A DNA stretch of 64,000 nt, from assembly GCA_050014015.1 (NCBI GenBank), contig JBEKEC010000029.1, positions 1 through 64,000 of the forward strand. The letters run 5' to 3'. Positions 1 through 8,749 of the stretch are shown here, piece by piece. The translations under genes and the position numbers were made by a program. Under the pieces are notes generated by a model that searched no databases, was not told where the DNA came from, and saw nothing but the letters and a program-made list of their open reading frames with translations. Within the stretch, counting starts at the first letter, position 1. Each line of letters starts with the position of its first letter. This DNA comes from PALSA-1353 sp050014015. Its GTDB lineage: Bacteria > Planctomycetota > Phycisphaerae > Tepidisphaerales > Tepidisphaeraceae.

Positions 1-140
1 GTCCATGAGGCGTATCCTTTTCTGTCCCGCGTGGGACGCTGGTGAACCGCTAAGCACGATCCACCGAAGGTACGCCGCTTTTATTCAGCCGCCAACCATC
101 CACGACTTTCGGTTATAGCTCGCAGAGATGGATTGGAACA

Positions 141-662
141 ATGTGCAATGCCTATGGCTTACTCCAACGCGAGGGCGAATTCCTCAAGCGATTTACCGAC
201 AAAACGGTCGGAAGGGATTGTTTGGCCTTTTGTGAAGCTTTAAGCCGTATCTCTACCCTTGAATATGATATTCAGCCGCGACAACGATCAACGTTGCCAA
301 TGCAGATTGAGAGCATTTTGAACCTAAGATTGCGCCAAGGCCGACAAATTCTTAGGCACTGGACGGATCAACAATTCGACAGAAAATCTAGTTTCCCGGT
401 CGATTATCGGCTAAATGGACTCGGCGAAGCGCGTCATTTGTTTCATGTTTTGACATCGGAAAAGGCAACACTGATTTCGGCCATAGCGGGATTTCTTCGG
501 ACGCACAATATCTACGTCCCCACAATGTCAATCGTCGATCCCGATGCCAAGCTGGGCGAGCACCATCTTGATCGCCTTCAGCTTGCCTCAACAGAGATTA
601 AATTCGGTGTGCAGAATTACGAAGACGACATTGCGGCTTTCGTGAATAGCGGAGCCCACTAA
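141..662 (+). CDS. Hypothetical protein, 173 aa
   Basis: I do not recognise a family. The product is soluble-looking, with no signal peptide or membrane segment, mixed charge and several long alpha-helical stretches. Its last codons overlap the stop codon of the IS1595 transposase on the other strand (stops at 660-662 and 659-661). The C-terminus may therefore have been created or altered by insertion of that element, since its terminal repeat should lie outside the transposase gene. Codon use is less GC-rich than in most neighbours, which fits recently acquired DNA. No clear ribosome binding site precedes the ATG. Confidence 0.5.
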   Translation: MCNAYGLLQREGEFLKRFTDKTVGRDCLAFCEALSRISTLEYDIQPRQRSTLPMQIESILNLRLRQGRQILRHWTDQQFDRKSSFPVDYRLNGLGEARHLFHVLTSEKATLISAIAGFLRTHNIYVPTMSIVDPDAKLGEHHLDRLQLASTEIKFGVQNYEDDIAAFVNSGAH

Positions 663-1675
663 TTAAGCGGACCATCGTTTGCCGCGCCCTTGTCGTTTCC
701 TGCATATTCCTCCGGTGCGCCGATTAGCGCCTTGTAGGTCAAACGCTTCCCGATGATGCGCTTGACCGCTAGTCCGAATCGCCCCCCATCGTTCATGTCG
801 CGGTAATTGAACCGGAATCCTTCCGAGTCCAGATAGGCCGCAAGGTGGAACGGCTCGACCGAAATATGTGTCCCCTTGATGCACCGCTTGAACAACGACC
901 AGAAATTCTCAAGGCCATTGGTGTGAACGTGGTCTTTGACGTAGGTTTCATGGTGGTCGATGAACTTGTGGATGAAGTCCGGGCCAAGCGTCCGGTATGC
1001 CTGATAGGCGTCCGTGTGCATTTCCGTACCCGGCGCAACCGCCTTGTGGATAATGTCTCGCATCGTGTCGTGTTTGGTGTCCGGCAAAACGTGCGTGTCG
1101 ATTTGGCTGACCGGAGTGTCTTTGCCATGCCGTTGCAGCAGGCCCATGACAATTGATTTGCCCGACATTCCTCGGCCGGTGATTTTTGCCTCGCGCTTGG
1201 CTTTGTGCATGTTGTAGGCAAGCCCCCCGATTGCCGTTTCGTCCGCTTCGACGATTTCGCCGTTGCCGCCGATCTTTTCCACGCTTTTGTCTTTGACCGC
1301 GATACGGATACGGTGAAGCATAAACCACGCCGTCTTTTGGGTGACGCCTAGCGAACGGTGAATCTCGTAACTGCTAATCGAATTCTTGGCGTTGATTTCC
1401 ATCCACAGGGCGGCAAGCCACTTCTTCAGTGGCAACGGGCTTTCCTCCATGATCGTCCCGGTCTTGAGTGAGAACCGGCGCTTGGCGTGTTCTTCGCGGC
1501 ATTCCCATTGACGGCGGGTTTGGATGTAACGGACGCGGGTACTGCCACAGGTGGGGCAGCAGACCTTGCCATCCGGCCACCGGAGTTGGATCATAAACTC
1601 GTGGGCGTGGTGCGGATCGGCAAAGAATTCAATGGCTTCCAGCAGGGTTTTCGGACTGCTAATTCTCTTGTTCAT
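659..1675 (-). CDS. IS1595-family (ISXO2-like) transposase
   Basis: A 338-aa transposase that would cut and paste its own insertion sequence. The N-terminal 70 residues carry a zinc ribbon typical of IS1595 transposases (CCPTCGS near residue 40, then a downstream Cys in WECRE). An ISXO2-like DDE-type domain follows, with VEADET as the first Asp, MHTDAYQAY as the second, and HTNGLENFWSLFK covering the third catalytic position. Length is normal for the family and the frame is intact. I could not fix the terminal inverted repeats or a target duplication with confidence, so only the gene is delimited. It has no passenger genes. Confidence 0.9.
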   Translation of the reverse strand: MNKRISSPKTLLEAIEFFADPHHAHEFMIQLRWPDGKVCCPTCGSTRVRYIQTRRQWECREEHAKRRFSLKTGTIMEESPLPLKKWLAALWMEINAKNSISSYEIHRSLGVTQKTAWFMLHRIRIAVKDKSVEKIGGNGEIVEADETAIGGLAYNMHKAKREAKITGRGMSGKSIVMGLLQRHGKDTPVSQIDTHVLPDTKHDTMRDIIHKAVAPGTEMHTDAYQAYRTLGPDFIHKFIDHHETYVKDHVHTNGLENFWSLFKRCIKGTHISVEPFHLAAYLDSEGFRFNYRDMNDGGRFGLAVKRIIGKRLTYKALIGAPEEYAGNDKGAANDGPLN

Positions 1676-2169
1676 GCCGGTACTCTACCACATATCGAGG
1701 GGGAGTGCAAGAGATATATTAATGCCATATTTAGAGCCGGGAGGTGAAAGTTTTGGACGTGTTTTCCAAAAATCCGCGAATTTTCTTAAATCTTTTTTTC
1801 GCCAGACCCCAACCCCAGAACGGCCCGGCAAACCGGAAGAGGTATCGGACCCAGCAATGCCGCCAATGCCGGGATCAGGCGATTGCATCTCCGCGCGATA
1901 CCCGCTTGAACGGACGAGTGCCCCCCCAACCAGCCAGCCCCACCCGCACTTTCCCCGCACGTCCCGTTAGGGTTTTCCCATTTACTCAATCCAACTGGAC
2001 CAAAGAGAAATGCCGGTTGCTTCACAGGTTGACACCGGCTGAAGAGCGATCATAATCGCTTAGGTTTCGCGTAGCCGACGCGCCCCCGCCAGTGCGACAA
2101 GGGTTGATGCCCTCCGCACGCGCCTGCGGGAGATGTTCATCGCCCAGGAGAGAAAGGCGGTCTTTGTCG
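1676..2169. other. Gene-free stretch next to the IS1595 transposase
   Basis: About 490 bases with no credible gene. The first 60-70 bases upstream of the transposase start are AT-rich and probably contain the promoter end and terminal repeat of the insertion sequence. The remainder contains a T-rich run near 1790 and no repeat that I recognise. Confidence 0.4.
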
Positions 2170-2598
2170 ATGGCTGGTCCGCGTTTCACAACCCCAAAAT
2201 CTGTGTCGCCTTCTCGCGCCACCAAGCGATTCAAACTCGCCGAGGCAAATCGTTCGCTGCCCCTTGTTCGCCGGATCGTTTCCGACATCGTCAAGACACA
2301 CGAGAACATCACTCTCCTGCAAACCTCCCTTGAAACCGCCAAGCACAAGGATCAGCCCGCGATTCAGGCCAAGCTCGACCTCGTTGTTGAGCATCTCCAG
2401 AATTACGTGGAAGAACTGCATGAAGTCGGTTGCGATCTGAAGGACTTCCAAATGGGGCTCGTCGATTTCATCGGCCGGCACCGCGGCCATGATGTCTGCC
2501 TCTGCTGGAAGCTGGGCGAGGAAGCGGTGGAATTCTGGCACGAGATCCAGACTGGATTCGCCGGACGCCAGCCGGTCTCCATCCTTGAAGAGGATTAA
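2170..2598 (+). CDS. DUF2203 family protein
   Basis: A 142-aa cytoplasmic protein matching the DUF2203 family, whose biochemical function is unknown. The family pattern is visible: an N-terminal FKLAEANRSLPLVRRIV segment, a central helical pair, then the conserved C-terminal block GCDLKDFQMGLVDF...CWKLGEEAVEFWHE. I chose the ATG at 2170 over the longer frame from 2092 because the extra 26 residues are Arg/Cys-rich and unlike the family, and a purine-rich GGAGAGAAAGG lies upstream. The gene is convergent with queE. Confidence 0.8.
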   Translation: MAGPRFTTPKSVSPSRATKRFKLAEANRSLPLVRRIVSDIVKTHENITLLQTSLETAKHKDQPAIQAKLDLVVEHLQNYVEELHEVGCDLKDFQMGLVDFIGRHRGHDVCLCWKLGEEAVEFWHEIQTGFAGRQPVSILEED

Positions 2599-2601
2599 CC
2601 G

Positions 2602-3291
2602 TCAAGTCCCCCGGACATTGCCGTAGAGCATCACCTGCAACCGCGGACAGAAACGAAATCCCTCTTTCTTGCAGGTTTCGCTCATCCAGCCGGCTCGGGA
2701 ATCGAGCATGGTTTGCGTCGTCCCCTCCGGCATCAACAGCACGTCGCCCGCCGACCACCCCCTCAGCTTCCCCAGCAAATCGTGTATTTCTCCCATGTCC
2801 GCTGGATCGCAGACCACAAACTTCAGCTGGAATTCCGGCGAGCCATCGATGAACTGCTGAATCGCCCCCACGTTCAGCCGGTTTTGCTCATGCGCCCGCG
2901 CAAACCGGCCCCCCTCCCGTGTCCTCGGCGTCGAATTCGAGAGCTTCGGAGACAAACTCGCCAAATCAAGCTTGACCGGCGCAAAAACCGTCGCCGCCGT
3001 TTCAATCGTGACGTGATAGTCACGGCGTTTCAACTCGTCGCACAACTCCGGCAGATCGGGCATGATCATCGGCTCCCCCCCCGTAATCACCACGTGGCGC
3101 GCCGGGAATTGCCTAGCGCGATCCACGATCGCCGCGACCGGCGCATCCTCGCCTTCCGGCTGCCAGCTCGCGTATGGCGTGTCGCACCATACGCACCGCA
3201 GATTACACCCGCTAGCGCGCACAAACACCGATGGCATTCCCATCAGCTTCCCTTCCCCCTGGATCGAATAAAACAGTTCCGCCAAACGCAT
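2602..3291 (-). CDS. queE: 7-carboxy-7-deazaguanine synthase QueE
   Basis: Radical SAM enzyme that converts 6-carboxy-tetrahydropterin to 7-carboxy-7-deazaguanine, a precursor of preQ0 and queuosine. The 229-aa product shows the cluster motif C29-x3-C33-x2-C36 (SGCNLRCVWC), the SAM-binding GGEP at residues 71-74 and an N-terminal FYSIQGEG typical of QueE. The ATG at 3291 gives the family N-terminus; the frame stays open upstream but those residues are shadow sequence of nth. It starts 7 bases after the nth stop, so the two are probably co-transcribed. queF lies 18 kb away and no queC or queD is visible here. Confidence 0.93.
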   Translation of the reverse strand: MRLAELFYSIQGEGKLMGMPSVFVRASGCNLRCVWCDTPYASWQPEGEDAPVAAIVDRARQFPARHVVITGGEPMIMPDLPELCDELKRRDYHVTIETAATVFAPVKLDLASLSPKLSNSTPRTREGGRFARAHEQNRLNVGAIQQFIDGSPEFQLKFVVCDPADMGEIHDLLGKLRGWSAGDVLLMPEGTTQTMLDSRAGWMSETCKKEGFRFCPRLQVMLYGNVRGT

Positions 3292-3298
3292 GGCCACT

Positions 3299-3979
3299 TC
3301 ATTCTCCCGCACGCTCCGCCATGATTTTGGGGCCCGTCGGGCACTCTTTGCAAATCGGACATCTTTCACATTCCGGCCGCCGCGCCTGGCAAATCGCCCG
3401 TCCATGATGAATCAGCAAATGCGACCACAGCGTCCACTCCTCCCGCGGCACCAGTTCCATCAGATCGCGCTCGATCTCTTCCGGCTTGGAATGACTCGTC
3501 AGGTCCAACCGCTGACTAAGCCGCGTAACGTGAGTATCCACCACAACCCCCACGTTCTGCCCAAACGCGTTGCCCAGAACGACATTCGCCGTCTTTCGCC
3601 CCACCCCCGCCAGCGACGTCAATTCCTCCATCGTCTGCGGAACCCGGCCTCCATAATTTTCCACCAGCGACGCCGCCATCGCGCGGATGCTCTTGGCCTT
3701 GTTGCGAAAGAACCCCGTTGACTGAATGTCCTTCTCCAGTTCCCCTTCCGGCGAGTTCGCGAAATCGGCGGGACTTTTATATTTTCGAAACAACCCCTTC
3801 GTCACCACATTCACCCGCTCATCCGTGCACTGGGCCGATAGGATCGTCGCCACCAACAATTGCAGCGGCGTTCGATGGTCCAATGTGCATTTGGCGTTGG
3901 GATACGTCCGCTTCAGGATCGGCAGAATCTCCGCAACCCTTCGACGCCGGTCGAGCTTCTTGTTCGTCGTCTTGGCCAT
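3299..3979 (-). CDS. nth: Endonuclease III (DNA glycosylase/AP lyase)
   Basis: Base-excision repair enzyme that removes oxidised pyrimidines and cleaves abasic sites. The 226-aa product has the full family layout: a helix-hairpin-helix LAGVGRKTANVVL around residues 123-135 with catalytic Lys129, catalytic Asp148 in VVVDTH, and a C-terminal [4Fe-4S] loop C197-x6-C204-x2-C207-x5-C213. It is probably the first gene of an nth-queE unit, and the preceding membrane-protein gene ends 10 bases upstream of it. Confidence 0.96.
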   Translation of the reverse strand: MAKTTNKKLDRRRRVAEILPILKRTYPNAKCTLDHRTPLQLLVATILSAQCTDERVNVVTKGLFRKYKSPADFANSPEGELEKDIQSTGFFRNKAKSIRAMAASLVENYGGRVPQTMEELTSLAGVGRKTANVVLGNAFGQNVGVVVDTHVTRLSQRLDLTSHSKPEEIERDLMELVPREEWTLWSHLLIHHGRAICQARRPECERCPICKECPTGPKIMAERAGE

Positions 3980-3989
3980 GGCAGATGAA

Positions 3990-4562
3990 TCAGCCGCCGC
4001 TGCGGAAAGTGATCGGGCGGTAAATGTTCCCGCTGAATAAAATGATCCCGAGCAGCAGAAACACCAGTATCATCAGCAGCGTTTCGCTGTCCTGCTGGAG
4101 CCGGTCCAGCCGCTCGCTGGCGGGATTCGCCTTTTCCGGATCATCCGCGTTGTCGATGAACGTCTGCCGCGTTTTTCTGATCCTCGGCCAAAGAACCCAG
4201 CCGTCGTATGCCACCGTCGCCGTCGCCGCCAGAAAAAGCGCCGTCCGTACAAACGCCGATGCCTTGACCCACGTATCCGACAGATCGATGAGAAACCATT
4301 GCGATCCCATCGCCAGAAACAGAATCGCCGCGCATGCCAATTCAATTCTGGCCAGCGCCGCGATCAGATTTCCGACGATGGTTCCCCCCAGCAGCGTCGA
4401 ATGTTGCCCTTCCAGGTTGACGCTCAGGACGTGCGGAAGCACCGGATTGTTCTCGCGCACGGTGCGGTGAATCACCTGCACCGCCACGCCGATGAACATC
4501 GCCCCGCCGAACCACACCGAAAGCGCCAGCCAGTACACCGTCTGCACAAGCTGAAATAGCAT
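3990..4562 (-). CDS. DUF4149-like integral membrane protein
   Basis: A 190-aa inner-membrane protein with about four hydrophobic helices: residues 5-28, 60-85, 100-125 and 160-180. The opening VQTVYWLALSVWFGGAMF and the WxxP segment after the third helix resemble DUF4149 (TMEM205-like) proteins. No enzymatic residues are evident and the role is unknown. The gene lies on the minus strand between moaE and nth with short spacers and may share their transcript. Confidence 0.65.
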   Translation of the reverse strand: MLFQLVQTVYWLALSVWFGGAMFIGVAVQVIHRTVRENNPVLPHVLSVNLEGQHSTLLGGTIVGNLIAALARIELACAAILFLAMGSQWFLIDLSDTWVKASAFVRTALFLAATATVAYDGWVLWPRIRKTRQTFIDNADDPEKANPASERLDRLQQDSETLLMILVFLLLGIILFSGNIYRPITFRSGG

Positions 4563-4592
4563 GTGGGAAGGTTAGAGGGATCGCCAATAAAG

Positions 4593-5033
4593 TCAATCGC
4601 GTTCCATCCCCACCCAACTCGAGCTTCCATCTCCCCAAATTTCCTTTTTCCAGATCGTCGCCTCCGACTTCAACTGATCGATAAGAAACCGGCAGGCCTC
4701 AAACCCCTGGGCGCGATGCGGCGTCGATACCGCAATCAGCACCGACGGTTGCCCCACGTCCACCCGGCCGATCCGGTGGAGCATGACCAACCGGCAGATG
4801 GGCCAGCGCCGCCTCGCCTCCTCCGCCAGCCGATGCATCTGCGCCTCGGCCATCTCGCAATATGCTTCATATTCCAGCCCCATCAGCTTCCGCCCATCCT
4901 CGCGCGTTTCCTGCCGGGTCGTGCCCAGAAACATCGCGATCGCCCCGCCTCCGGCATCCCCAGCCGCCGCCACCGCCGCCGCCACGTCCAGCGCCGATGA
5001 CCGCAATTCCACAACGTCGGATCGCTCATGCAC
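4593..5033 (-). CDS. moaE: Molybdopterin synthase catalytic subunit MoaE
   Basis: Large subunit of molybdopterin synthase, which transfers sulfur from MoaD thiocarboxylate to precursor Z during molybdenum cofactor synthesis. The 146-aa product has the family blocks FLGTTRQ (residues 35-41), LEYEAY (53-58), MLHRIGRVDVG (84-94), STPHRAQGFEA (103-113) and the active-site lysines in LKSEATIWKKE (121-131). moaD ends 4 bases upstream, so the two subunits are made from one transcript. Confidence 0.95.
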   Translation of the reverse strand: MHERSDVVELRSSALDVAAAVAAAGDAGGGAIAMFLGTTRQETREDGRKLMGLEYEAYCEMAEAQMHRLAEEARRRWPICRLVMLHRIGRVDVGQPSVLIAVSTPHRAQGFEACRFLIDQLKSEATIWKKEIWGDGSSSWVGMERD

Positions 5034-5037
5034 GGCT

Positions 5038-5283
5038 TTACCCTCCGCTCACCGGTGGGATCAATGCCAGTTCGTCCCCATCATCCAGGCGAGTGCCGGG
5101 CTTGGCAAAAACAAGGTTCACGGCAGCCAAAGCCCGCGGCAGCAGTCCCGCCACCGGCCCGAACCTCTTGGCCACTTCCTCAATCGCATCCGCAACCGTC
5201 GCCCCCTCAGCCAGCTCCAGCTCCATCTCCGAAACACCGCTGCGCTCTCGCAAGATGGCGAACATCCTCAATCTAACTTTCAT
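5038..5283 (-). CDS. moaD: Molybdopterin synthase sulfur carrier subunit MoaD
   Basis: Ubiquitin-like sulfur carrier of 81 residues that ends in the diagnostic Gly-Gly (LIPPVSGG), the site adenylated and thiocarboxylated before sulfur transfer to MoaE. The ATG at 5283 gives the usual start MKVRLRMFAILRE; the longer frame beginning at 5340 runs into a repeat element and is unlikely to be translated. It directly precedes moaE. A large nested inverted repeat occupies its upstream region. Confidence 0.93.
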   Translation of the reverse strand: MKVRLRMFAILRERSGVSEMELELAEGATVADAIEEVAKRFGPVAGLLPRALAAVNLVFAKPGTRLDDGDELALIPPVSGG

Positions 5284-5307
5284 AGCCCCACCGAACCCGG
5301 ATTTTTC

Positions 5308-5527
5308 ACCACAGAGATCGCGGAGAAGAGCAATTGCCACAGATAAAAATCAGATGGACGCGGATAAATCAAAGGGAGAATCTCACGCAGAGGCGCAAAG
5401 GCGCAGAGTTTTCCCTTTGCGCCTTTGCGCCTCTGCGTGAGCTCTTCTGCTTTGCATTTTATCTGTGTCCATCTGATTGACATCTGTGGCAAACTTTCTT
5501 CTCCGCGTTTTCAGCGATCTCTGCGGT
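5308..5527. repeat. Nested inverted repeat (GAGGCGCAAAGGCGCAG family)
   Basis: A 220-bp imperfect inverted repeat. The inner arms at 5382-5408 and 5415-5441 match at 26 of 27 positions. The outer arms share the words ACAGAGATCGC, GGAGAAG, TTGCCACAGAT and ATCAGATGGAC in inverted order. It lies between the stop of the isomerase gene (5546) and the start of moaD, about 18 bases past the isomerase stop, so it would fold in that 3' untranslated region. The arms are built from iterated words. Confidence 0.85.
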
Positions 5528-5545
5528 TCAATTGATCCTCCCGAA

Positions 5546-6583
5546 TTACCGCTCAAACTGTGCGTCAAACGCGATCGCCGACGGCGTGAAGTCAATGCGC
5601 TTCACGAACGCCGCCGCCTCCGTCGCGCCGTGCTCGCGGTCCATCCGGCTATCTTCCCATTCCACGCTCAACGGACCCCGATATCCCACGTCGTTTAACG
5701 CCACGACGATCTCTTCAAAATTCACGTCCCCATGCCCAAGACTTCGGAAATCCCAGTAACGCCGCGGATCGGCAAACGTCGTGTGACCCCCGAAGACGCC
5801 CACCGTCCCATCCCCATGCCCCCACCATGCGTCCTTCATGTGAACGTGATAAATCCGCTTGCCGAACGTGCGGATGAATTTCACGTAATCAACCCCCTGA
5901 TACCCCAGATGCGACGGATCGTAATTGAATCCAAATCGCTTATGCCCCTTCACCGCTTCGATCGCCCGCTGGGCGCTGGCAATGTCGAACGCGATCTCCG
6001 TTGGATGAACCTCCAGCCCGAAATTCACGTCCAACTTGTCGAACGCATCCAAAATCGGCAGCCATCGTTTGGCAAAATCATCAAAACCCTTTTGCCAGTA
6101 TTCCTGGTCCGTTGGCGGAAACGCGTAAATGCTGTGCCAGATGCTCGACCCCGTAAACCCGTTAACCACCGCGCCAAATCCCGTCGGAGCGGGCGACGGC
6201 ACGGGTGCCGCATCGATAAACTTCCGGCACGCCTTGGCCGTGTCGATCATCCGCCTCGCCGCCCGCTTCCGCACGCCTTCGGCGTCCCCATCCCCCCACA
6301 CCTCCGGCGGCAAAATCTGCTTGTGTCGCTCGTCAATTTGATCGCATACCGCTTGGCCGACAAGGTGCGCGCTGATCGCATAAGCGCGAAGGCCAAACCG
6401 CCCGAGAATTTCCCATCGGCCCTTGCAATAGTTCTTGTCCGCCAGCGCCGCCTGCACGTCAAAATGATCCCCCCAACAAGCCAATTCCAGCCCGTCATAC
6501 CCGAACTTTTTCGCCTTTTCGCAAATCTGCTCAAATTTCAGATCGGCCCATTGGCCGGTGAACAACGTTACGGGACGCGCCAT
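5546..6583 (-). CDS. Sugar phosphate isomerase/epimerase (AP endonuclease 2 fold)
   Basis: A 345-aa TIM-barrel protein of the xylose isomerase-like family, which includes sugar epimerases and inositol catabolic enzymes. Recognisable features are the N-terminal FGYDGLELACWGDHF strand, LEVHPTEIAFD with metal-ligand candidates, NYDPSHLGYQG, YHVHMKDAWW and the C-terminal LSVEWEDSRMDRE. These place metal-binding Glu, Asp and His at the ends of the strands. Substrate cannot be inferred. There is no signal peptide, so it is cytoplasmic. Spacing suggests it may be first in a unit with moaD-moaE, although the large hairpin between them could separate the transcripts. Confidence 0.85.
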   Translation of the reverse strand: MARPVTLFTGQWADLKFEQICEKAKKFGYDGLELACWGDHFDVQAALADKNYCKGRWEILGRFGLRAYAISAHLVGQAVCDQIDERHKQILPPEVWGDGDAEGVRKRAARRMIDTAKACRKFIDAAPVPSPAPTGFGAVVNGFTGSSIWHSIYAFPPTDQEYWQKGFDDFAKRWLPILDAFDKLDVNFGLEVHPTEIAFDIASAQRAIEAVKGHKRFGFNYDPSHLGYQGVDYVKFIRTFGKRIYHVHMKDAWWGHGDGTVGVFGGHTTFADPRRYWDFRSLGHGDVNFEEIVVALNDVGYRGPLSVEWEDSRMDREHGATEAAAFVKRIDFTPSAIAFDAQFER

Positions 6584-6783
6584 GCTTCAATCTCCTTCGC
6601 GTGTGACGTCGTGATGAGACAATGCCGATCCGCGATTGTCAAATCCCGGAAAATCCCTCTGCCTGCATGCCAAAAACTGGCATCATCCGCCGAAACTCTG
6701 GTATATTGGCGCAGCCCAATCTTCAACCCCGGTCGATGGCAATTGGCATTCGACCCAACTCATTCATTTGGACGCTGGTGACT

Positions 6784-7299
6784 ATGAGCCCAACCACAAT
6801 GTTCATCATTGGAATCGTTGTTCAACTGGTCATTGCCATCCTTCAAGTCTCCGTTGCCTTCCTCTTTGTATACCGCTGGCAAAAAAATAGCTGGCGGTTT
6901 TCCAACCTCATGAACATACGCGGCCCCCTGGCCCGTGCCTATTGTTCACTCTCGGCCGTCCTGTCCGCCCGCGAACGTCTGGCACAGGAGACAGATCCCA
7001 CTCTCGCCGAACACGACAGGGCCAGAATTCAAAAGACCATTTCTGCCGCGCAGGATGAAATCCTCAATTTCAGCATCGAACACTTCAAAGCCAAGTTCTG
7101 GATGCGCGCGGTTGAAAACACCCAACTCGATGTCCTCTTCGACAAGCTCAGGAGCACCTGGAAAGCCATCCGCACCGAAAACGAAACCGCCGACGACTCC
7201 CTGAATGGCCTCCGCAAGGAAATCCTCCGCTTCGACGCCCTTTGCGGCCTGGAAAACTACAACGGCGGCATGTGGTCCCACGTCGCCCTGCATACCTGA
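6784..7299 (+). CDS. Hypothetical single-pass membrane protein
   Basis: No family recognised. From the ATG at 6784 the product is 171 aa. It has one hydrophobic segment at about residues 6-28 (MFIIGIVVQLVIAILQVSVAFLFVYRW), a short basic stop-transfer WQKNSW and a charged helical cytoplasmic domain. The frame is open further upstream to 6622, but those 54 residues look non-coding. It converges on the DUF2252 gene with 9 bases between the two stops. Confidence 0.5.
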   Translation: MSPTTMFIIGIVVQLVIAILQVSVAFLFVYRWQKNSWRFSNLMNIRGPLARAYCSLSAVLSARERLAQETDPTLAEHDRARIQKTISAAQDEILNFSIEHFKAKFWMRAVENTQLDVLFDKLRSTWKAIRTENETADDSLNGLRKEILRFDALCGLENYNGGMWSHVALHT

Positions 7300-7308
7300 G
7301 CCGGACCT

Positions 7309-8397
7309 TCACTTTCCCAAACCGCCCGTCTCTCTCCAGAGCTTCCAATCCTCCCGCAATGCTTCCGCCATCGCTTTGGCCGCCACGTGCAGCCAGCCCT
7401 GCTTCCTCCTTCGCAAATCCCGGCGAATTTCTTTGACCGCCTTCGGTGAACCGAGATGAATATTGGCCGTTTCCAGGCCCATCGCTCGCAGCAGATGGCT
7501 CGCCTCCACGGATTTCGCCAGGGTGGCCAACTCCACCCGCCCGCAATCCGGCGCTAGGCGGCGAATCAACCACTTCCCCCGAACCCCAACCCAGGGATCG
7601 CGGCATCGCACCGCGCGCTCCAGAATCGCCTCGTAAAACAATTCGACGGTTGACGCCTTGGCCGCCCAGTACCACGCCGACGGCGTGATCGCCTTCGCCT
7701 CCCGCGCGATCGTCGATCCGTGCCATTCGGCCAGCGCGACGATCCGCGGCTTGCCCAGGCTCCCCATTCCCGCCACCCGCCGCACCAGGCGATACGGGAG
7801 CTTCCGCTCCGGAAGCATCATTTCGATCCCCTTGATCGCGCCGGCTGGGGGGCGATTTCTCAACACGGGCATGGCCTGAAGATTGTTCCAGAATTTCGCC
7901 GGCTCTTTCAGCGCTTCGCTCGCCAACGCTCCCAGCCAGTGATGCCTTTCCGCCAGTACAAACGGATCGCCCTCGCCTGAAATTCCCTGCATGTATCCAT
8001 CAAGGATCGCCTCGCAAACGCCGCCCGGGTCCATGTCTAAACGCGACGACTCCACCGCCAGCGCCGCGCTCACCGCCAATCTCACCAGGTCCGCGGGATA
8101 CGGCAGCTTGCACGCTTCGTCAAAATCATTGATCCCCCAAACCAGCCGCCCATCGTCATCCCGCCACGTTCCGAAGTTCTCGACGTGCAGATCCCCGACG
8201 CCCAGCACGCGCGGCGCATCCGCCAACTCAGCGCAAATCACCGGAAATAATTGCGACCACCGATAAAACGTCGCCCGCAAAAACGCGAATTCCCCTTCCG
8301 CCATCCGCCGGTGCTTGATCGCCAGATCTTCAGGCAACATCTCCCCATGCTGCGTCAAGAACGCTTCAAACCGTTCGGTTGCCTTGACAATATTCAT
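7309..8397 (-). CDS. DUF2252 family protein
   Basis: A 362-aa cytoplasmic protein of DUF2252, a family with a kinase-like fold and unknown substrate. Family blocks are visible: HRRMAEGEFAFLRATFYRW (29-47), VLGVGDLHVENFGTWRDDDGRL (64-85) and GINDFDEACKLPYPADLVRL (89-108). These contain the conserved Asp/His/Asn positions that resemble aminoglycoside phosphotransferase active sites. Phosphotransfer activity is inference from the fold only. It appears to be a single-gene transcript. Confidence 0.85.
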   Translation of the reverse strand: MNIVKATERFEAFLTQHGEMLPEDLAIKHRRMAEGEFAFLRATFYRWSQLFPVICAELADAPRVLGVGDLHVENFGTWRDDDGRLVWGINDFDEACKLPYPADLVRLAVSAALAVESSRLDMDPGGVCEAILDGYMQGISGEGDPFVLAERHHWLGALASEALKEPAKFWNNLQAMPVLRNRPPAGAIKGIEMMLPERKLPYRLVRRVAGMGSLGKPRIVALAEWHGSTIAREAKAITPSAWYWAAKASTVELFYEAILERAVRCRDPWVGVRGKWLIRRLAPDCGRVELATLAKSVEASHLLRAMGLETANIHLGSPKAVKEIRRDLRRRKQGWLHVAAKAMAEALREDWKLWRETGGLGK

Positions 8398-8461
8398 TGC
8401 CCACAGCCCACATCACGATTCGAACGCGCGGGTAAACCGCCTAACGGACGGTAGATCATCG

Positions 8462-8749
8462 TCATTTCCAGTCCGTTAGCCCCCCGCTTTGCGGGGGTTT
8501 CCCTATCTCCACAACCGCCCAGATTCCGCCGGCATAATCGGCGTTCCGTCGCAGACGTCCAATGGCCGTGGGACCGGGAATCGGCATTCCCTCGTCGATG
8601 AGCCCTTCGATATGCAGCTCAATCGCTTCCCGCTCCATCGCCATCGCCTCATCCATCGTTGACCCGCCCGAGAAACAACCGGGCAGGTCCGGCACCGTCA
8701 CGCCATAGTCGCTCTTCTTGTCTTTGTGAATAACAATTGGATATCGCAT
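8462..8749 (-). CDS. HicB-family antitoxin-like protein (orphan)
   Basis: A 95-aa protein with the HicB pattern: YPIVIHKDKKSDYGVTVPDLPGCFSGGSTMDEAM near the N-terminus, then AIELHIEGLIDEGMPIPGP. HicB proteins neutralise the mRNA interferase HicA. No HicA-sized gene with the usual dsRNA-binding fold lies on either side, so this is an orphan antitoxin-like regulator. The ATG at 8749 is preferred; longer in-frame starts lie inside AT-rich upstream DNA. The last 13 residues are encoded by a GC-rich hairpin (CCCCCGC-TTT-GCGGGGG at about 8480-8500), which looks like an acquired tail. Confidence 0.7.
   Translation of the reverse strand: MRYPIVIHKDKKSDYGVTVPDLPGCFSGGSTMDEAMAMEREAIELHIEGLIDEGMPIPGPTAIGRLRRNADYAGGIWAVVEIGKPPQSGGLTDWK

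Noticed and set aside
1..140. Possible 3' end of a gene entering from the left edge
   Set aside because: Stops occur in all frames and no recognisable peptide is present.
659..1740. Terminal repeats of the IS1595 element near 640 and 1735
   Set aside because: Only weak resemblance between the candidate ends; boundaries could not be supported.
8478..8505. CCCCCGC-TTT-GCGGGGG-TTT hairpin as a trp leader terminator or attenuator
   Set aside because: It lies inside hicB about 350 bases before trpB, has only three T residues, and no Trp-rich leader peptide is present.
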